DNA of 64,000 bases. It comes from Streptomyces avicenniae. GTDB lineage: Bacteria > Actinomycetota > Actinomycetes > Streptomycetales > Streptomycetaceae. Positions 45,602 to 54,536 of the stretch are shown piece by piece. Location: contig NZ_JOEK01000018.1 of the NCBI RefSeq assembly GCF_000719135.1, positions 62,001 to 126,000 of the forward strand. The letters run 5' to 3'. Positions within the stretch are counted from its first letter, which is position 1, and every line of letters begins with the position of its first letter. The notes beneath the pieces were generated by a model, which had not been told where the DNA came from, did not search any database, and worked only from the letters and a program-made list of their open reading frames with translations. The position numbers and the translations under genes were made by a program.

Positions 45602-46567
45602 TCACGCCGGGTCCGGCGGCTCGTTGAGCGCGGACAGTTCGCGGGCACGCCGCACCAGTGCCTCCCGCACGGCGTCGGGGGCCAGGACGCGCAGCGGCGT
45701 GCCGAGCGTGAGCAGGTAGCGGGCGAGGCCGTCGGCGTCCATGCCGCCGACCTCCACGACCGTCGCGTCGGGGCCGTCCTCCCGGTGCGTGCCGACCGAC
45801 GGGGGGACGATCCGCAGCGCCGCCTCCATCGGCAGGGGCAGCCGCACGGTGGCCGTGCACGGGTAGCCGCGCAGGGCGGTGTTGCGGCTGACGAGCCCGG
45901 CCGGGTCGGGCGGGTCGCCGCCGTACTCGGCCCGCGCGCCGGTGCCCGTCGTCGTGACGACGCGGTCGGCGCGGAACGTGCGCCAGGCGCCGCGCGTCAC
46001 GTCGCGGGCGACGAGGTACCAGCGCCGCCCGGTGTGGACGAGACGGTACGGGTCGATCTCGCGGACGGTCGTGCGGCCCGCGCCGTCGCGGTAGGTGAGG
46101 CGGACCCGTTCCGCGGCCCGGCAGGCGGTGGCCAGATCGAACAGGACACGGGCGCCGACCTGCCGTTCCGCGTTCCCCGGGAGGCGGACGAACGCCGTGT
46201 CCATCTCGCCGAGCCGGTCCGCGATGCGCCGGGGCAGCACCTGCCGCAGCTTGAGCAGCGCGGACAGCGCCGCCTGGTCGCCGCCCAGGGCGCCGCCGAA
46301 CGCGGCCTCCCGCAGCCCGACGGCGACGGCGAGCGCCTCCTCGTCGTCCAGGCTGATCGGCGGGAGGCGCGTGCCGTGGCCGAGGCGGTAGCCGCCCCAG
46401 GGGCCCGGCTCGGACTCCACGCCGTAGCCGAGGTCGCGCAGGCGCGCGATGTCGCGGCGGACGGTGCGCTCCGTGACCTCCATGCGCCCGGCGAGCTCGC
46501 CCGCCGTCCAGCTGGGGCGGGCGGACAGGAGGGAGACGAGCCGCAGCAGGCGGGTGGAGGTACTCAT
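45602..46567 (-). CDS. YafY/WYL-domain transcriptional regulator
   Basis: 321 aa from ATG 46567 (an in-frame GTG is at 46570). HTH_11 winged helix MEVTERTVRRDIARLRDLGY, then the WYL domain with GRRWYLVARDVTRGAWRTFR. Paralogue of the regulator at 6166-7128. It diverges from the VOC protein gene, and the gap contains a perfect 9-7-9 palindrome. Confidence 0.92.
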   Translation of the reverse strand: MSTSTRLLRLVSLLSARPSWTAGELAGRMEVTERTVRRDIARLRDLGYGVESEPGPWGGYRLGHGTRLPPISLDDEEALAVAVGLREAAFGGALGGDQAALSALLKLRQVLPRRIADRLGEMDTAFVRLPGNAERQVGARVLFDLATACRAAERVRLTYRDGAGRTTVREIDPYRLVHTGRRWYLVARDVTRGAWRTFRADRVVTTTGTGARAEYGGDPPDPAGLVSRNTALRGYPCTATVRLPLPMEAALRIVPPSVGTHREDGPDATVVEVGGMDADGLARYLLTLGTPLRVLAPDAVREALVRRARELSALNEPPDPA

Positions 46568-46586
46568 CACACCGCCCAGTCTCGCC

Positions 46587-46611
46587 GACCAGGACAGAAG
46601 CCGTCCTGGTC
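46587..46611. promoter_or_regulatory. WYL regulator operator candidate
   Basis: GACCAGGAC-N7-GTCCTGGTC, a perfect 9-bp dyad midway between divergent starts 46567 and 46631. Confidence 0.65.
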
Positions 46612-46630
46612 ACGTCCTAGCGTGCTCGGC

Positions 46631-47086
46631 ATGACCACGGACACCACTGGCACCACCGACAGCAACGACAGCAACGACAGCAACGACACGAGGCCCACGA
46701 CCGACGAGACCCCGGCGGGCGCGCCGCGCGCGACCTGGGCCGGTGTCTCCTTCGACTGCGCGGACCCTGCGGCGCTCAGCCGCTTCTGGGGCGAGGCCCT
46801 CTCCCTGTCCGCGCTGCACACGAGCGACGACTTCATCCTGCTGGGGAGCGCGGGCTCGCCCGGCCTGGGGTTCTGCCGGATCGACGGGTACGAGCCCCCG
46901 ACCTGGCCGACGCCCGAGCGGGAGAAGCAGGCGCACCTCGAGATCGGCGTCGAGGACCTGGACGCCGGGCAGGCCAGGATGCTGGCGCTCGGCGCGACGG
47001 AGCCGCCGTCGCAGCCGTCGCCCGACCGGTGGCGGGTGCTGCTCGACCCGGCGGGGCACCCGTTCTGCCTGTTCGTGCAGGCATGA
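46631..47086 (+). CDS. VOC (glyoxalase-fold) family protein
   Basis: 151 aa. The N-terminal ~30 residues are disordered, with SND repeated three times (tandem 9-base unit). The VOC fold follows: ATWAGVSFDCADPAALSRFW, LEIGVEDLDAGQARMLALGA and LLDPAGHPFCLF. Such proteins are dioxygenases, isomerases or binding/resistance proteins; this subclass is uncharacterised. Control by the divergent WYL regulator is likely. Confidence 0.88.
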   Translation: MTTDTTGTTDSNDSNDSNDTRPTTDETPAGAPRATWAGVSFDCADPAALSRFWGEALSLSALHTSDDFILLGSAGSPGLGFCRIDGYEPPTWPTPEREKQAHLEIGVEDLDAGQARMLALGATEPPSQPSPDRWRVLLDPAGHPFCLFVQA

Positions 47087-47093
47087 CCCGGCG

Positions 47094-47149
47094 GTGTGCC
47101 GCCCCGTCCCGTCCCCACGCCGGAGCGGGGCGCGGGCGGGGCGGCACAC
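47094..47149. terminator. Nested hairpin terminator
   Basis: GTGTGCCGCCCCG / CGGGGCGGCACAC (13-bp perfect) with outer TGACCCGG/CCGGGTCA arms, between convergent genes ending at 47086 and 47159. Confidence 0.8.
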
Positions 47150-47158
47150 GGCCCCGGG

Positions 47159-49105
47159 TCAGGCGTGCGTGAGTTCCGCGACGACGACGCCGAAGGGCGG
47201 CAGCGTGACGGCGTCGAGCGGCGCGCCGCCGTCGAGGGTGCGCAGGGCACCGGCGGACGGGGCGACGACCGGCGTGACGGTCACGGCCTCCGCGTGCTGG
47301 CTCACGAACCAGACGAACGAACGTCCGTTCTCGTGCTCCATGCGGCCCACCATGACCTGCGCGTCCGGCACCGTCACCTCGGGCGTCACGCCCGCCTCGG
47401 CGGCCAGGGCCGCGTAGAGGCGGTGCGTCGGCTCGGGGTTGACGCGCGGGGTGAGCGCGGCCATGTGCTCGATCGGGTAGGTGCACAGCACCATCCGGCC
47501 GCTGCCGACGGCGTACGACAGCAGAGCGGGACGGCCCTGCGCGTCGGTGGCGACGACCTCGGCCCCGTCCGGCTCGACCGGCAGGCGGCTGCGCGAGTTC
47601 TCCGTGCCCGCGACGGCGAAGCACAGCTCCTCACCGGCGCGGATCGCGCCGAAGTCCCGCTGGAAGACGAGCCGCACCTCGTTCTCCGTGATCGGGTCGG
47701 TGAGCCCGTACCGCAGGCTCTTCTTCACGCCGAACGTCTCGTCCAGCCTCGGCCACCACGGGCCGCGCTGCACCCCGTGCTCGCCGACGAAGTACGACGC
47801 GTACACCGTCGCGCCCGCCTCGGCGCGCGCCCGCAGCTGCCGCCAGCCGGGGGCGGTCAGCTGCTTGGCCGACGGCAGCAGGTAGAGCGCGCAGTCGTCC
47901 GGCAGGCCGTCGGCCTCGCGCGCGACGCCCACGGGCAGGTCGGCCTCACGGGCGGCGACGTACGCCTGCCGGGTGTGGGCGAAGACGCTGGACGCGTCCT
48001 CCGGCTGGGTGAAGGGGTAGCGCTTCTCCAGGAACGAGGAGACGACGAGCGCGATCCGCGTCGGGGCGCGGTGGAGGCGGGCGACGTCCACGGCGGCCAG
48101 CACCTCGGTGAAACGTTTGACCTCCCGCAGCTGCTCCTTCGGGCGGCCCTGGTCGTCGGTGAGCCCGAAGTGCATCTCGAACGGGTGGTGGGAGTAGGGC
48201 TCCTGGTTCCACAGCGCGTCGTAGTCGGTGTTGTTCCACGGGATCCAGCCGGTGGCACCGGCCAGCAGCGTGTTGTGCAGGATCTGCCGGTAGTAGTGGG
48301 CGGCGTTCTCCTCGGACACGTAGTCGGAGGTCAGGCCGAACTCCTCCATGATCACCGGCTTGCCGTCGATGTCGAGGAGTTCGCAGATGAACGCGGCGCC
48401 GAGGTGCTGGCGCACCTCGTCCGTCTCCATGCGGTAGACGTGCGGGCCGTGGAAGTCGATCAGCGGGGCGAGGTCGCGGACGCGGAAACCGTTGTCCGCG
48501 CCGGTGACCTCGACGCCCCAGGCGCCGTCGCCGACCGAGACGGGCTGCCGCGCCCCGGCGGCGCGTACGGCGTCGATGAGGGTCCGCGCCCAGGCGGTGA
48601 CGGCGTCGGCGTCCACCGTGCCGATGCCGCGTGACTGCCAGTGGGCGTAGATCGGGATCTCGTTGGTGAGCAGCCAGCCCGCGACCGCCGGGTGGTCCTT
48701 CCAGCGGGCGGCCAGCTCGCGGACGTACCACTCCTGCTGGGCGACGAAGGAGGCGTCGGAGAAGAGGTCGCGGCCCGCGCGCCAGGCGGGGTCCCAGTTC
48801 TGGCCGGACATGTGGCCGACGAGGAAGGTGGGGATCGTCGTCATGCCGAGCGCGTGGTGCCGGTCGAGGAAGTCGTCGTAGTGGGCGAGGAGTTGCTCGT
48901 CCAGGGTGTTCTCCGCCGGCATGAAGTCCGGCCAGTAGAAGAAGGACCGCGTGAGCGTGATGCCGTGGTCCCGCATCACGCGCAGCTCCTCGTCGATGAC
49001 GGCGGGCCGGTAGTCGCGCCACATCAGGGGGCCGCCGGTGCGTGACCAGTAGTTGACACCCACCCACACCGATCCGTCGGGGAGTTTCGCCGCGTTGCGC
49101 CTCAT
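47159..49105 (-). CDS. Cellulase-family (GH5-like) glycoside hydrolase
   Basis: 648 aa. A TIM-barrel hydrolase: it opens WVGVNYWSRTGGPLMW, with acid/base Glu in GWLLTNEIPIY and nucleophile Glu in VIMEEFGLTSDY. A class I glutamine-amidotransferase-like domain (~400-560, ALYLLPSAKQLTAPG) and a C-terminal sandwich follow, as in GH42/GH5-type beta-mannosidase or galactosidase-like enzymes. No signal peptide, so it acts on imported oligosaccharides. It diverges from a LacI regulator with the operator at 49153-49168. Confidence 0.87.
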   Translation of the reverse strand: MRRNAAKLPDGSVWVGVNYWSRTGGPLMWRDYRPAVIDEELRVMRDHGITLTRSFFYWPDFMPAENTLDEQLLAHYDDFLDRHHALGMTTIPTFLVGHMSGQNWDPAWRAGRDLFSDASFVAQQEWYVRELAARWKDHPAVAGWLLTNEIPIYAHWQSRGIGTVDADAVTAWARTLIDAVRAAGARQPVSVGDGAWGVEVTGADNGFRVRDLAPLIDFHGPHVYRMETDEVRQHLGAAFICELLDIDGKPVIMEEFGLTSDYVSEENAAHYYRQILHNTLLAGATGWIPWNNTDYDALWNQEPYSHHPFEMHFGLTDDQGRPKEQLREVKRFTEVLAAVDVARLHRAPTRIALVVSSFLEKRYPFTQPEDASSVFAHTRQAYVAAREADLPVGVAREADGLPDDCALYLLPSAKQLTAPGWRQLRARAEAGATVYASYFVGEHGVQRGPWWPRLDETFGVKKSLRYGLTDPITENEVRLVFQRDFGAIRAGEELCFAVAGTENSRSRLPVEPDGAEVVATDAQGRPALLSYAVGSGRMVLCTYPIEHMAALTPRVNPEPTHRLYAALAAEAGVTPEVTVPDAQVMVGRMEHENGRSFVWFVSQHAEAVTVTPVVAPSAGALRTLDGGAPLDAVTLPPFGVVVAELTHA

Positions 49106-49152
49106 CGGTGGACCCGCTCTCTTCCGTGCCGTTCCGTTGTCGTCCACCGACA

Positions 49153-49168
49153 GGTATATCGTTATACC
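49153..49168. promoter_or_regulatory. LacI-type operator
   Basis: GGTATA-TCGT-TATACC, a perfect 6-4-6 palindrome, AT-rich, 48 bp upstream of the GH5-like start. Typical size and symmetry for LacI-family operators. Confidence 0.65.
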
Positions 49169-49325
49169 AAGGCCGCTGTCGATACCCCGGCCCACGTGGA
49201 CCGATCTCCGAGGTACAACGTTTTCCTCTCCGGTCACGGGCCACGGCCGCCACGCCGCTGGTACGGTGTGGGCACTCCTCCCGGGCCCTGCGGCGGCCCG
49301 GCGGGCGGAACGAAGGGGTTCTCGG

Positions 49326-50402
49326 GTGGCGGGACGCAAGGGAGCGGCGAAGCCGACGATCGCCGACGTGGCGGCGCTGGCCGGTGTGTCCGTGTCGGCC
49401 GTCTCCAAGGTGGTCAACGGGCGCGGCAGCATCTCCGCGCCGACGAGGCAGCGCGTCCTGGACGCCGCGGAGAAGCTCCGCTGGTCGCCCTCCGCCACCG
49501 CCGTCGCCCTGCGCGGCGCACGCACCAAGGCCATCGCCATGGTCGCGAGCCGCGCCCCCGACGTCCTCGCCGCCGACCCGCACTTCACCGTCCTCATCGC
49601 GGGCATAGAGCGCGAGCTGGCCCCGGCCGACCACGGCCTCCTGCTGCACATCGTCGGCGAGGAGCCGGACGCCGAGGAGCGCGCCTACCGCCGCCTCGCC
49701 GGGGAACGCCGCGTGGACGGCGTGATCCTCACCGAGAGCCGGGTGAACGACCCGCGCTTCCAGCTCCTGCGCGACCTCCGCCTGCCCGCCGTCCTCGTCG
49801 GCGAGCCCTGGCCCGACGACCCCGTCACCACCGTGCGGGCCCCCGCCCAGGACGCGGGCATGGCCGAGGCCGTCGCCCACCTGCTCGACCTCGGACACCG
49901 GCACTTCGCCTACGTCTCGGGCCCCGAGGACCGGGTGCACACCGTGTTCAGGCGCCGCGTCTTCGAGTCGGCACTCGCCGCCGCGGGGCTGCGCCCCGGC
50001 TGGATGATGACCACCGACTTCACCCCGCAGGACGCCGCCATGGCGACGACCGCCCTCCTCTCCCCGAAGAACGCGAGCCGCCCCACCGCCGTCCTGTACG
50101 CCAACGACACCATGGCCATCGCCGGGATGTACGCGGCCCGCCGCCTCGGCTACGACGTGCCGGGCGACGTGTCGGTCGTCGGCTACGACGACCTGCCGCT
50201 CGGCGGCGTCGTCTTCCCCGGCCTGACCACCATCGGCCAGGACCTCACCGAGATCGGGCGCGCGGCGGCGGCCGAGATGTTCCGCCTCCTCGACGTCGCG
50301 CGCACGGACGAGACGCCGCTGCCCGCGCTCGCCGCGCCGCGCCTCGTGGTCCGCGAGTCCACCGGCCCGGCCCGCCCCGGCCCGGGGCACTCCCCCCGTT
50401 AG
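49326..50402 (+). CDS. LacI family transcriptional regulator
   Basis: 358 aa from GTG 49326. The HTH plus hinge is TIADVAALAGVSVSAVSKVV then RQRVLDAAEKLRWSPSATA. A periplasmic-binding-protein-like effector domain follows, with YANDTMAIAGMYAARRLG and VVGYDDLPLGG. It most likely represses the divergent glycoside hydrolase gene in response to an oligosaccharide. A methyltransferase gene follows after 8 bp, probably by chance. Confidence 0.93.
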   Translation: MAGRKGAAKPTIADVAALAGVSVSAVSKVVNGRGSISAPTRQRVLDAAEKLRWSPSATAVALRGARTKAIAMVASRAPDVLAADPHFTVLIAGIERELAPADHGLLLHIVGEEPDAEERAYRRLAGERRVDGVILTESRVNDPRFQLLRDLRLPAVLVGEPWPDDPVTTVRAPAQDAGMAEAVAHLLDLGHRHFAYVSGPEDRVHTVFRRRVFESALAAAGLRPGWMMTTDFTPQDAAMATTALLSPKNASRPTAVLYANDTMAIAGMYAARRLGYDVPGDVSVVGYDDLPLGGVVFPGLTTIGQDLTEIGRAAAAEMFRLLDVARTDETPLPALAAPRLVVRESTGPARPGPGHSPR

Positions 50403-50410
50403 GCCGCCGC

Positions 50411-51067
50411 GTGCCACCGCTGGCCGCGCGCGCCCTCGGCGCGCTGCACCGTTTCAACGCCACGCACCCGTGGGACCACAACGCCCACCACCACCGGTGG
50501 ATCACGCGGCGGCTCCCCCGCCGTCCCGCCAGCGCCCTGGACGTCGGCTGCGGCAGCGGCGACCTCGCCCGGCTCCTGGCCCGGCGCGCCACGACCGTGC
50601 ACGCCCTCGACGCCGACCCGGCCGTCCTCGCCCTCGCACGCGGTCTGACCCCGCCCGCCGCGCCCGTCACGTACGCGCTCGGCGACGCCGTGACCGATCT
50701 GCCGCCGGGGCCGCACGACGTGATCACCTGCGTCGCCGTCCTGCACCATCTCCCGTTCGCCGAGGCCCTGACCGCCTTCCGCGAACGGCTCGCCCCCGGC
50801 GGCACCCTGCTCGTCGTCGGCCTCTACCGGCGGCACACACGCCGCGACGCCCTCACGGACGCCGTCGCGATCCCCGCCAACGCGGCGATGGGCTGGCTCA
50901 GGAACAGGGGCCGCCGCGCACCCCTTCCCGTCGCGATGACGGCGCCCACGCGCCCGGCGGGGATGACGCTTGAGGAGATCACGCGCGAGGCGCGCCGCCT
51001 CCTGCCGGGCGCCCGGCTGCGGCGCAGGCTGTTCTGGCGCTACACCCTGGAGTGGCGAAGGCCTTGA
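50411..51067 (+). CDS. Class I SAM-dependent methyltransferase
   Basis: 218 aa from GTG 50411. Motif I ALDVGCGSGDLARLLARR, acidic ALDADPAVLALA, and ITCVAVLHHLPFAEALTAF are present. A basic C-terminal region (RLRRRLFWRYTLEW) is typical of a Streptomyces Methyltransf_12/25 subgroup. Eight bases after lacI. Substrate unknown. Confidence 0.88.
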   Translation: MPPLAARALGALHRFNATHPWDHNAHHHRWITRRLPRRPASALDVGCGSGDLARLLARRATTVHALDADPAVLALARGLTPPAAPVTYALGDAVTDLPPGPHDVITCVAVLHHLPFAEALTAFRERLAPGGTLLVVGLYRRHTRRDALTDAVAIPANAAMGWLRNRGRRAPLPVAMTAPTRPAGMTLEEITREARRLLPGARLRRRLFWRYTLEWRRP

Positions 51068-51074
51068 ACGCGCG

Positions 51075-51851
51075 TCAGGTGCGGCGCGCCGTGAGCATCG
51101 CGAACGTCAGGTACTCCCCGGCGTCCTTCAGGAGCATGTCGATGACGGGCTGCTGCGCCGCGCCGTCGGAGCCGTGGGCGGCGCAGGCGCGGGTCCACAG
51201 GAGCCAGTCGCGCCATCCGTCGGGCTGCGCGCGCGCCGACGTGACGGTGACGAGGCCGGTCGTCTCCCACAGGAAGCGCCACCACTCCGGCGTGTGCCAG
51301 GCCATGGCCTCCCAGCCGACGACCTCCCGCACATGCGGCGGCACGCCCCCCATGTCCCGTGCCTCACGGGTCATCGCGGGCGTGGCGACGCCGAGTTGGC
51401 CGCCGGGCCGCAGGAAGCGCACGAGGTAGGGCAGGTAGGAGTCCGCCGTGCCGAAGTACTCGAAGGCGTCGATCGACACGATCGCGTCGAAGCTCTCCCC
51501 GTCGAACGGCAGGGTGTGCGCCTCGGCCCGCACCGCCTCCACGCGGTCCGCGACGCCCGCCGCCGCGAAGACGGCCGCCGCCTCCTCCGCCGGTATCCAC
51601 CAGTCGGCCGCCACCACGTGGACGCCGAACTCCCTTGCCAGGAAGACGGATGTCGCGCCGCGCCCCGAGCCGAGGTCGAGCACGCGCATGCCGGGCCGCA
51701 GGTCGAGGTCGCGGGCCAGGTCCTCCAGCAGCCACAGCGGATGCGGGCCCATGTCGAGGTCGAGCAGCCACTCGGGGTCGTACGCGGCGGAGCGGGGGTA
51801 GCGGTCCTGGCGCACCAGGTCGGCGGGGCGGACGGGCTCCTCTGCGCTCAT
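51075..51851 (-). CDS. Class I SAM-dependent methyltransferase
   Basis: 258 aa. Motif I MRVLDLGSGRGATSVFLARE, VVAADWWIPAEEAA, and ESFDAIVSIDAFEYFGTADS mark a cyclopropane/UbiE-like small-molecule methyltransferase. The C-terminal helix-rich part (WWRFLWETTGLVTV) may cap the active site. It overlaps the small membrane-protein gene by ATGA. Confidence 0.9.
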   Translation of the reverse strand: MSAEEPVRPADLVRQDRYPRSAAYDPEWLLDLDMGPHPLWLLEDLARDLDLRPGMRVLDLGSGRGATSVFLAREFGVHVVAADWWIPAEEAAAVFAAAGVADRVEAVRAEAHTLPFDGESFDAIVSIDAFEYFGTADSYLPYLVRFLRPGGQLGVATPAMTREARDMGGVPPHVREVVGWEAMAWHTPEWWRFLWETTGLVTVTSARAQPDGWRDWLLWTRACAAHGSDGAAQQPVIDMLLKDAGEYLTFAMLTARRT

Positions 51852-52006
51852 GGGCGCACCACCTGACGCCGGTGGACCCGCGACACGACGAGTGCGGCGG
51901 CGCAGGCTCCCCAGAACCCCCAGAAGGGCACGCCGGCGTCAACCGACGCGAGGCTTATGCCCGTTCCCGCCATTCCGACGACGTCGCAGTACTCCAGGTA
52001 TCTCAC
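51848..52006 (-). CDS. Small membrane protein
   Basis: 52 aa from GTG 52006, selected because GGGGAGGG lies nine bases upstream; an earlier GTG at 52042 has its ribosome site touching the codon. One or two hydrophobic segments (VVGMAGTGISLASV, PFWGFWGACAAALVVSRV). The ATGA coupling to the methyltransferase supports it being a real gene. Function unknown. Confidence 0.5.
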   Translation of the reverse strand: MRYLEYCDVVGMAGTGISLASVDAGVPFWGFWGACAAALVVSRVHRRQVVRP

Positions 52007-52169
52007 CCGAATCCGCCCTCCCCAGGCATAGGTGCCGTCCACCCTCCCGCAGGAACCCGCCCCGCGCCACCGGTTTCCCTGGCGGGCGACGGCCGTTGTC
52101 AGACCCCTGCGTCATGATCTCCTCCGGGGCGTCGCGGAGGCGCGCCGGGGAAGCCGGAGGGGGCCGACC

Positions 52170-53453
52170 ATGGACATCGGGCGTCTGGTGCGCGAGCTGG
52201 AGTCGCGTGAGACCTCGCGCGCCGCCTCGGACGCGCTGGTCGCGCACGGACCGGCCGCCGTGGGGCCGGTGCTTCGGGAGCTGACGGACGAGTCGTCGCC
52301 CGTGGAGTGGTCCACGTCCGCGTGGGTGCTGCGGCGCATGGGCGAGGTCAGCTTCGACCCGCTGGTCGAGGCGATGGCGGTGGCGACCACGCCCGAGGTG
52401 CGGCGGCGCCTCGGCTGGGCGTTCCAGGGGTACGGGGCGGCGCTGCTCGACCGGTACGTCGCCGCGCTGGCGCACCCGGCGGCAGCCGTCAGGGAACAGG
52501 CGGCCATCGGCGTCCAGTTCTGCGGCGCGGACGGCATGCCCGCGGCCCCGGCCCTGCTGGAACTGCTGGGCGATCCGGAGAAGGACGTCGCGGGCCGTGC
52601 GATGTTCGTCCTCTCCCAGCTCGGTCCGGCGCTGATACCGGCGCTGCGCCGCATACGGGCCGAGGGGCCGGGACGGCGGCGGGCCGGGGCGCTCACGGTC
52701 CTCGCGGCGCTCGGCGGCGAGGCGGCGCTGTCGGAACGGGACCGCGCCGCCGTGGAACGGCTGATACGCGTCAAGCTCCTGGACGACAGCCCACAGGCGC
52801 CTGAGACCTGCTGGCTGCACTGGATGGCCGTGCCGACCGGCGACCAGGCGGGGGTCATGGCGGAGCTGGGCCTGTCGGAGCCGCGCGCGGTGACGTTCGC
52901 GCTGGGCAACGACGTGGTGGACACGGACGGCCATGACGGCGGCGGGTTCGGCCGGGTCTTCGTGACGCCCGAGCTGAACGGCTGGACGTTCGTCGTCGGC
53001 CGCTGGTGCGACCCGGCGGGGGCGGAGCGGCGGGAGGAGGTGCGCGGCCTGTGCGCCGCGCTGAGCAAGCGGTACGGGCAGGCGCAGGCGTACTACCTCG
53101 GCGAGCAGGGCGACGGCTCGGGGTGGCTCGTCGCGCGGGACGGCACGGTCGTCCGTCACTGGTGGACGGCGGCCGAGGACGAGGAGGACGACGACGCGGC
53201 GCGCGGCGTGATCGGCGCTCCCCTGCCGTACGAGGTGGCGCGCCGCGCCGCGCTGGAGACGGAGGAGGACCCGGAGGACGTCGAGGACGCGTGGGAGTGG
53301 GCCACGGCGGAGATGGCCCCCGAGGTGGCCGGCTCCGAGGGCTTCAACCTGCTGGCGGTGGGGCCCGGGACCCCGGTGCGCGGGACGGGTGTGGTGGCGC
53401 TGACCCCGCAGGGCGCCGCCGAGGGGCACCCACCGGGGGCCCACCGCATCTGA
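52170..53453 (+). CDS. HEAT-repeat protein with DUF-type C-terminal domain
   Basis: 427 aa, ATG with GGAGGGGG. Residues 1-215 are HEAT/PBS-like helical repeats (VLRELTDESSPVEWSTSAWV, AVREQAAIGVQFCG, KDVAGRAMFVLSQLG). Residues ~265-380 are an alpha/beta domain (GFGRVFVTPELNGWTFVVGRW, GQAQAYYLGEQGDGSGWLVA) seen in Streptomyces proteins of unknown role. An acidic EDEEDDD loop sits between. Probably a scaffold or interaction protein. Confidence 0.82.
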   Translation: MDIGRLVRELESRETSRAASDALVAHGPAAVGPVLRELTDESSPVEWSTSAWVLRRMGEVSFDPLVEAMAVATTPEVRRRLGWAFQGYGAALLDRYVAALAHPAAAVREQAAIGVQFCGADGMPAAPALLELLGDPEKDVAGRAMFVLSQLGPALIPALRRIRAEGPGRRRAGALTVLAALGGEAALSERDRAAVERLIRVKLLDDSPQAPETCWLHWMAVPTGDQAGVMAELGLSEPRAVTFALGNDVVDTDGHDGGGFGRVFVTPELNGWTFVVGRWCDPAGAERREEVRGLCAALSKRYGQAQAYYLGEQGDGSGWLVARDGTVVRHWWTAAEDEEDDDAARGVIGAPLPYEVARRAALETEEDPEDVEDAWEWATAEMAPEVAGSEGFNLLAVGPGTPVRGTGVVALTPQGAAEGHPPGAHRI

Positions 53454-53590
53454 CGGCGGCGCGCTGCGCCGGGCTCCGCGCCGCTCCGGCGCGCTCCTGG
53501 GTACCCTGGAGCGCGCGGCCGACGCACGTCCGGCCGCACGGCGGTGGGGCCCGCCGTACCCGAACCGCGGCGCCGTCGCCGACAACGGTC

Positions 53591-53634
53591 CCTGCCTGGT
53601 CCGTCCGCGCGCTCCCGCGCGCCCAGCAGGCAGG
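53591..53634 (+). promoter_or_regulatory. Leader hairpin before crcB1
   Basis: Outer CCTGCC/GGCAGG and inner GCGCGC-TCCC-GCGCGC arms form a hairpin whose 3' arm abuts the AGGAG ribosome site. It could limit translation. No conserved fluoride-riboswitch core is present. Confidence 0.35.
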
Positions 53635-53645
53635 AGAACGACCGC

Positions 53646-54155
53646 ATGACCGACGAGCACGGCGAGCGCCCCGAGGGCGGAATCCCGCCCGTCGAACCCC
53701 CCGTCGAACCGCCCATCGACCCGGACGCGGCACCCACCCCGGGCGAGAGCGAGGCCCACGTCCTCGCGGCGATCGCCCTGGGCGGCGCGCTCGGCGCCTG
53801 CGCCCGCTACGGCGCCGGGCTGCTGTGGCCGGTGGCCCAGGACGCGTTCCCCTGGACGACGTTCGCGGTCAACGTCACGGGCTGCGCCGCGATGGGCGTC
53901 CTCATGGTGCTGGTCACCGAACGGTTCACGGCGCACCGGCTCGTCCGTCCGTTCCTCGGGACCGGCGTGCTGGGCGGCTACACGACGTTCTCGACGTACG
54001 CCACCGACGCCCGGCACCTCCTCACCGGCGGCCACGTCCCGACGGCGATCCTCTACCTGACCGCCACCGTGGCCTGCGCCGTCGCGGCGGTCACGCTCGC
54101 CGCCCGCCTGACCCGCCGCCTCACCGGCGCGCCGACCGGACGGGGGCGGGCGTGA
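53646..54155 (+). CDS. crcB1: Fluoride channel CrcB, subunit 1
   Basis: 169 aa. An N-terminal ~35-residue Pro/Glu-rich cytoplasmic tail precedes four membrane helices. Fluc signature [17 protein letters not shown] and the pore Asn in [12 protein letters not shown] are present. Fluc/CrcB forms antiparallel dimers that export fluoride; in actinomycetes two homologues pair. It overlaps crcB2 by GTGA. Confidence 0.93.
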   Translation: MTDEHGERPEGGIPPVEPPVEPPIDPDAAPTPGESEAHVLAAIALGGALGACARYGAGLLWPVAQDAFPWTTFAVNVTGCAAMGVLMVLVTERFTAHRLVRPFLGTGVLGGYTTFSTYATDARHLLTGGHVPTAILYLTATVACAVAAVTLAARLTRRLTGAPTGRGRA

Positions 54156-54514
54156 ACTGGCTGCTGGTCATCGCGGGCGCACTGGCCGGCGCGCCCCTGC
54201 GCTACCTGACCGACCGCGCCGTGCAGGCCAGGCTCGGCACCCTCTTCCCCTGGGGCACGTTCCTCGTGAACGCCCTGGCCTGCGCCGCCCTCGGCTTCCT
54301 CGGCGCGGCGGCGTTCCCCGCGAACGTGGAGCACCTGCTCGGGCCCGGCCTGTGCGCGACGTACAGCACGTACTCGACGTTCTCCTGGGAGACGCTGCGG
54401 CTGGCCGAGGCGGGCGCCCCCCTCCGCGCGACGGCCAACGCGCTCGCCTCCCCCGCCGTCGGCCTGGCCACGGCCTTCCTCGGCGCGGCACTGGCCGACA
54501 CCCTGGGCCTGTGA
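54152..54514 (+). CDS. crcB2: Fluoride channel CrcB, subunit 2
   Basis: 120 aa, GTG start within the crcB1 stop. Four helices, pore [15 protein letters not shown], and the Fluc motif [18 protein letters not shown]. The Gly-Gly-type residues that usually precede TTxST are [11 protein letters not shown] here, a small departure from the consensus. Expected to form a heterodimer with CrcB1. Confidence 0.92.
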   Translation: MNWLLVIAGALAGAPLRYLTDRAVQARLGTLFPWGTFLVNALACAALGFLGAAAFPANVEHLLGPGLCATYSTYSTFSWETLRLAEAGAPLRATANALASPAVGLATAFLGAALADTLGL

Positions 54515-54536
54515 CCTCGCCGGGCACGCGCGCCGC

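Noticed and set aside
53454..53645. Fluoride riboswitch upstream of crcB
   Set aside because: I looked for the conserved pseudoknot core and the CUGAUG-type segment and saw neither; only a hairpin remains.
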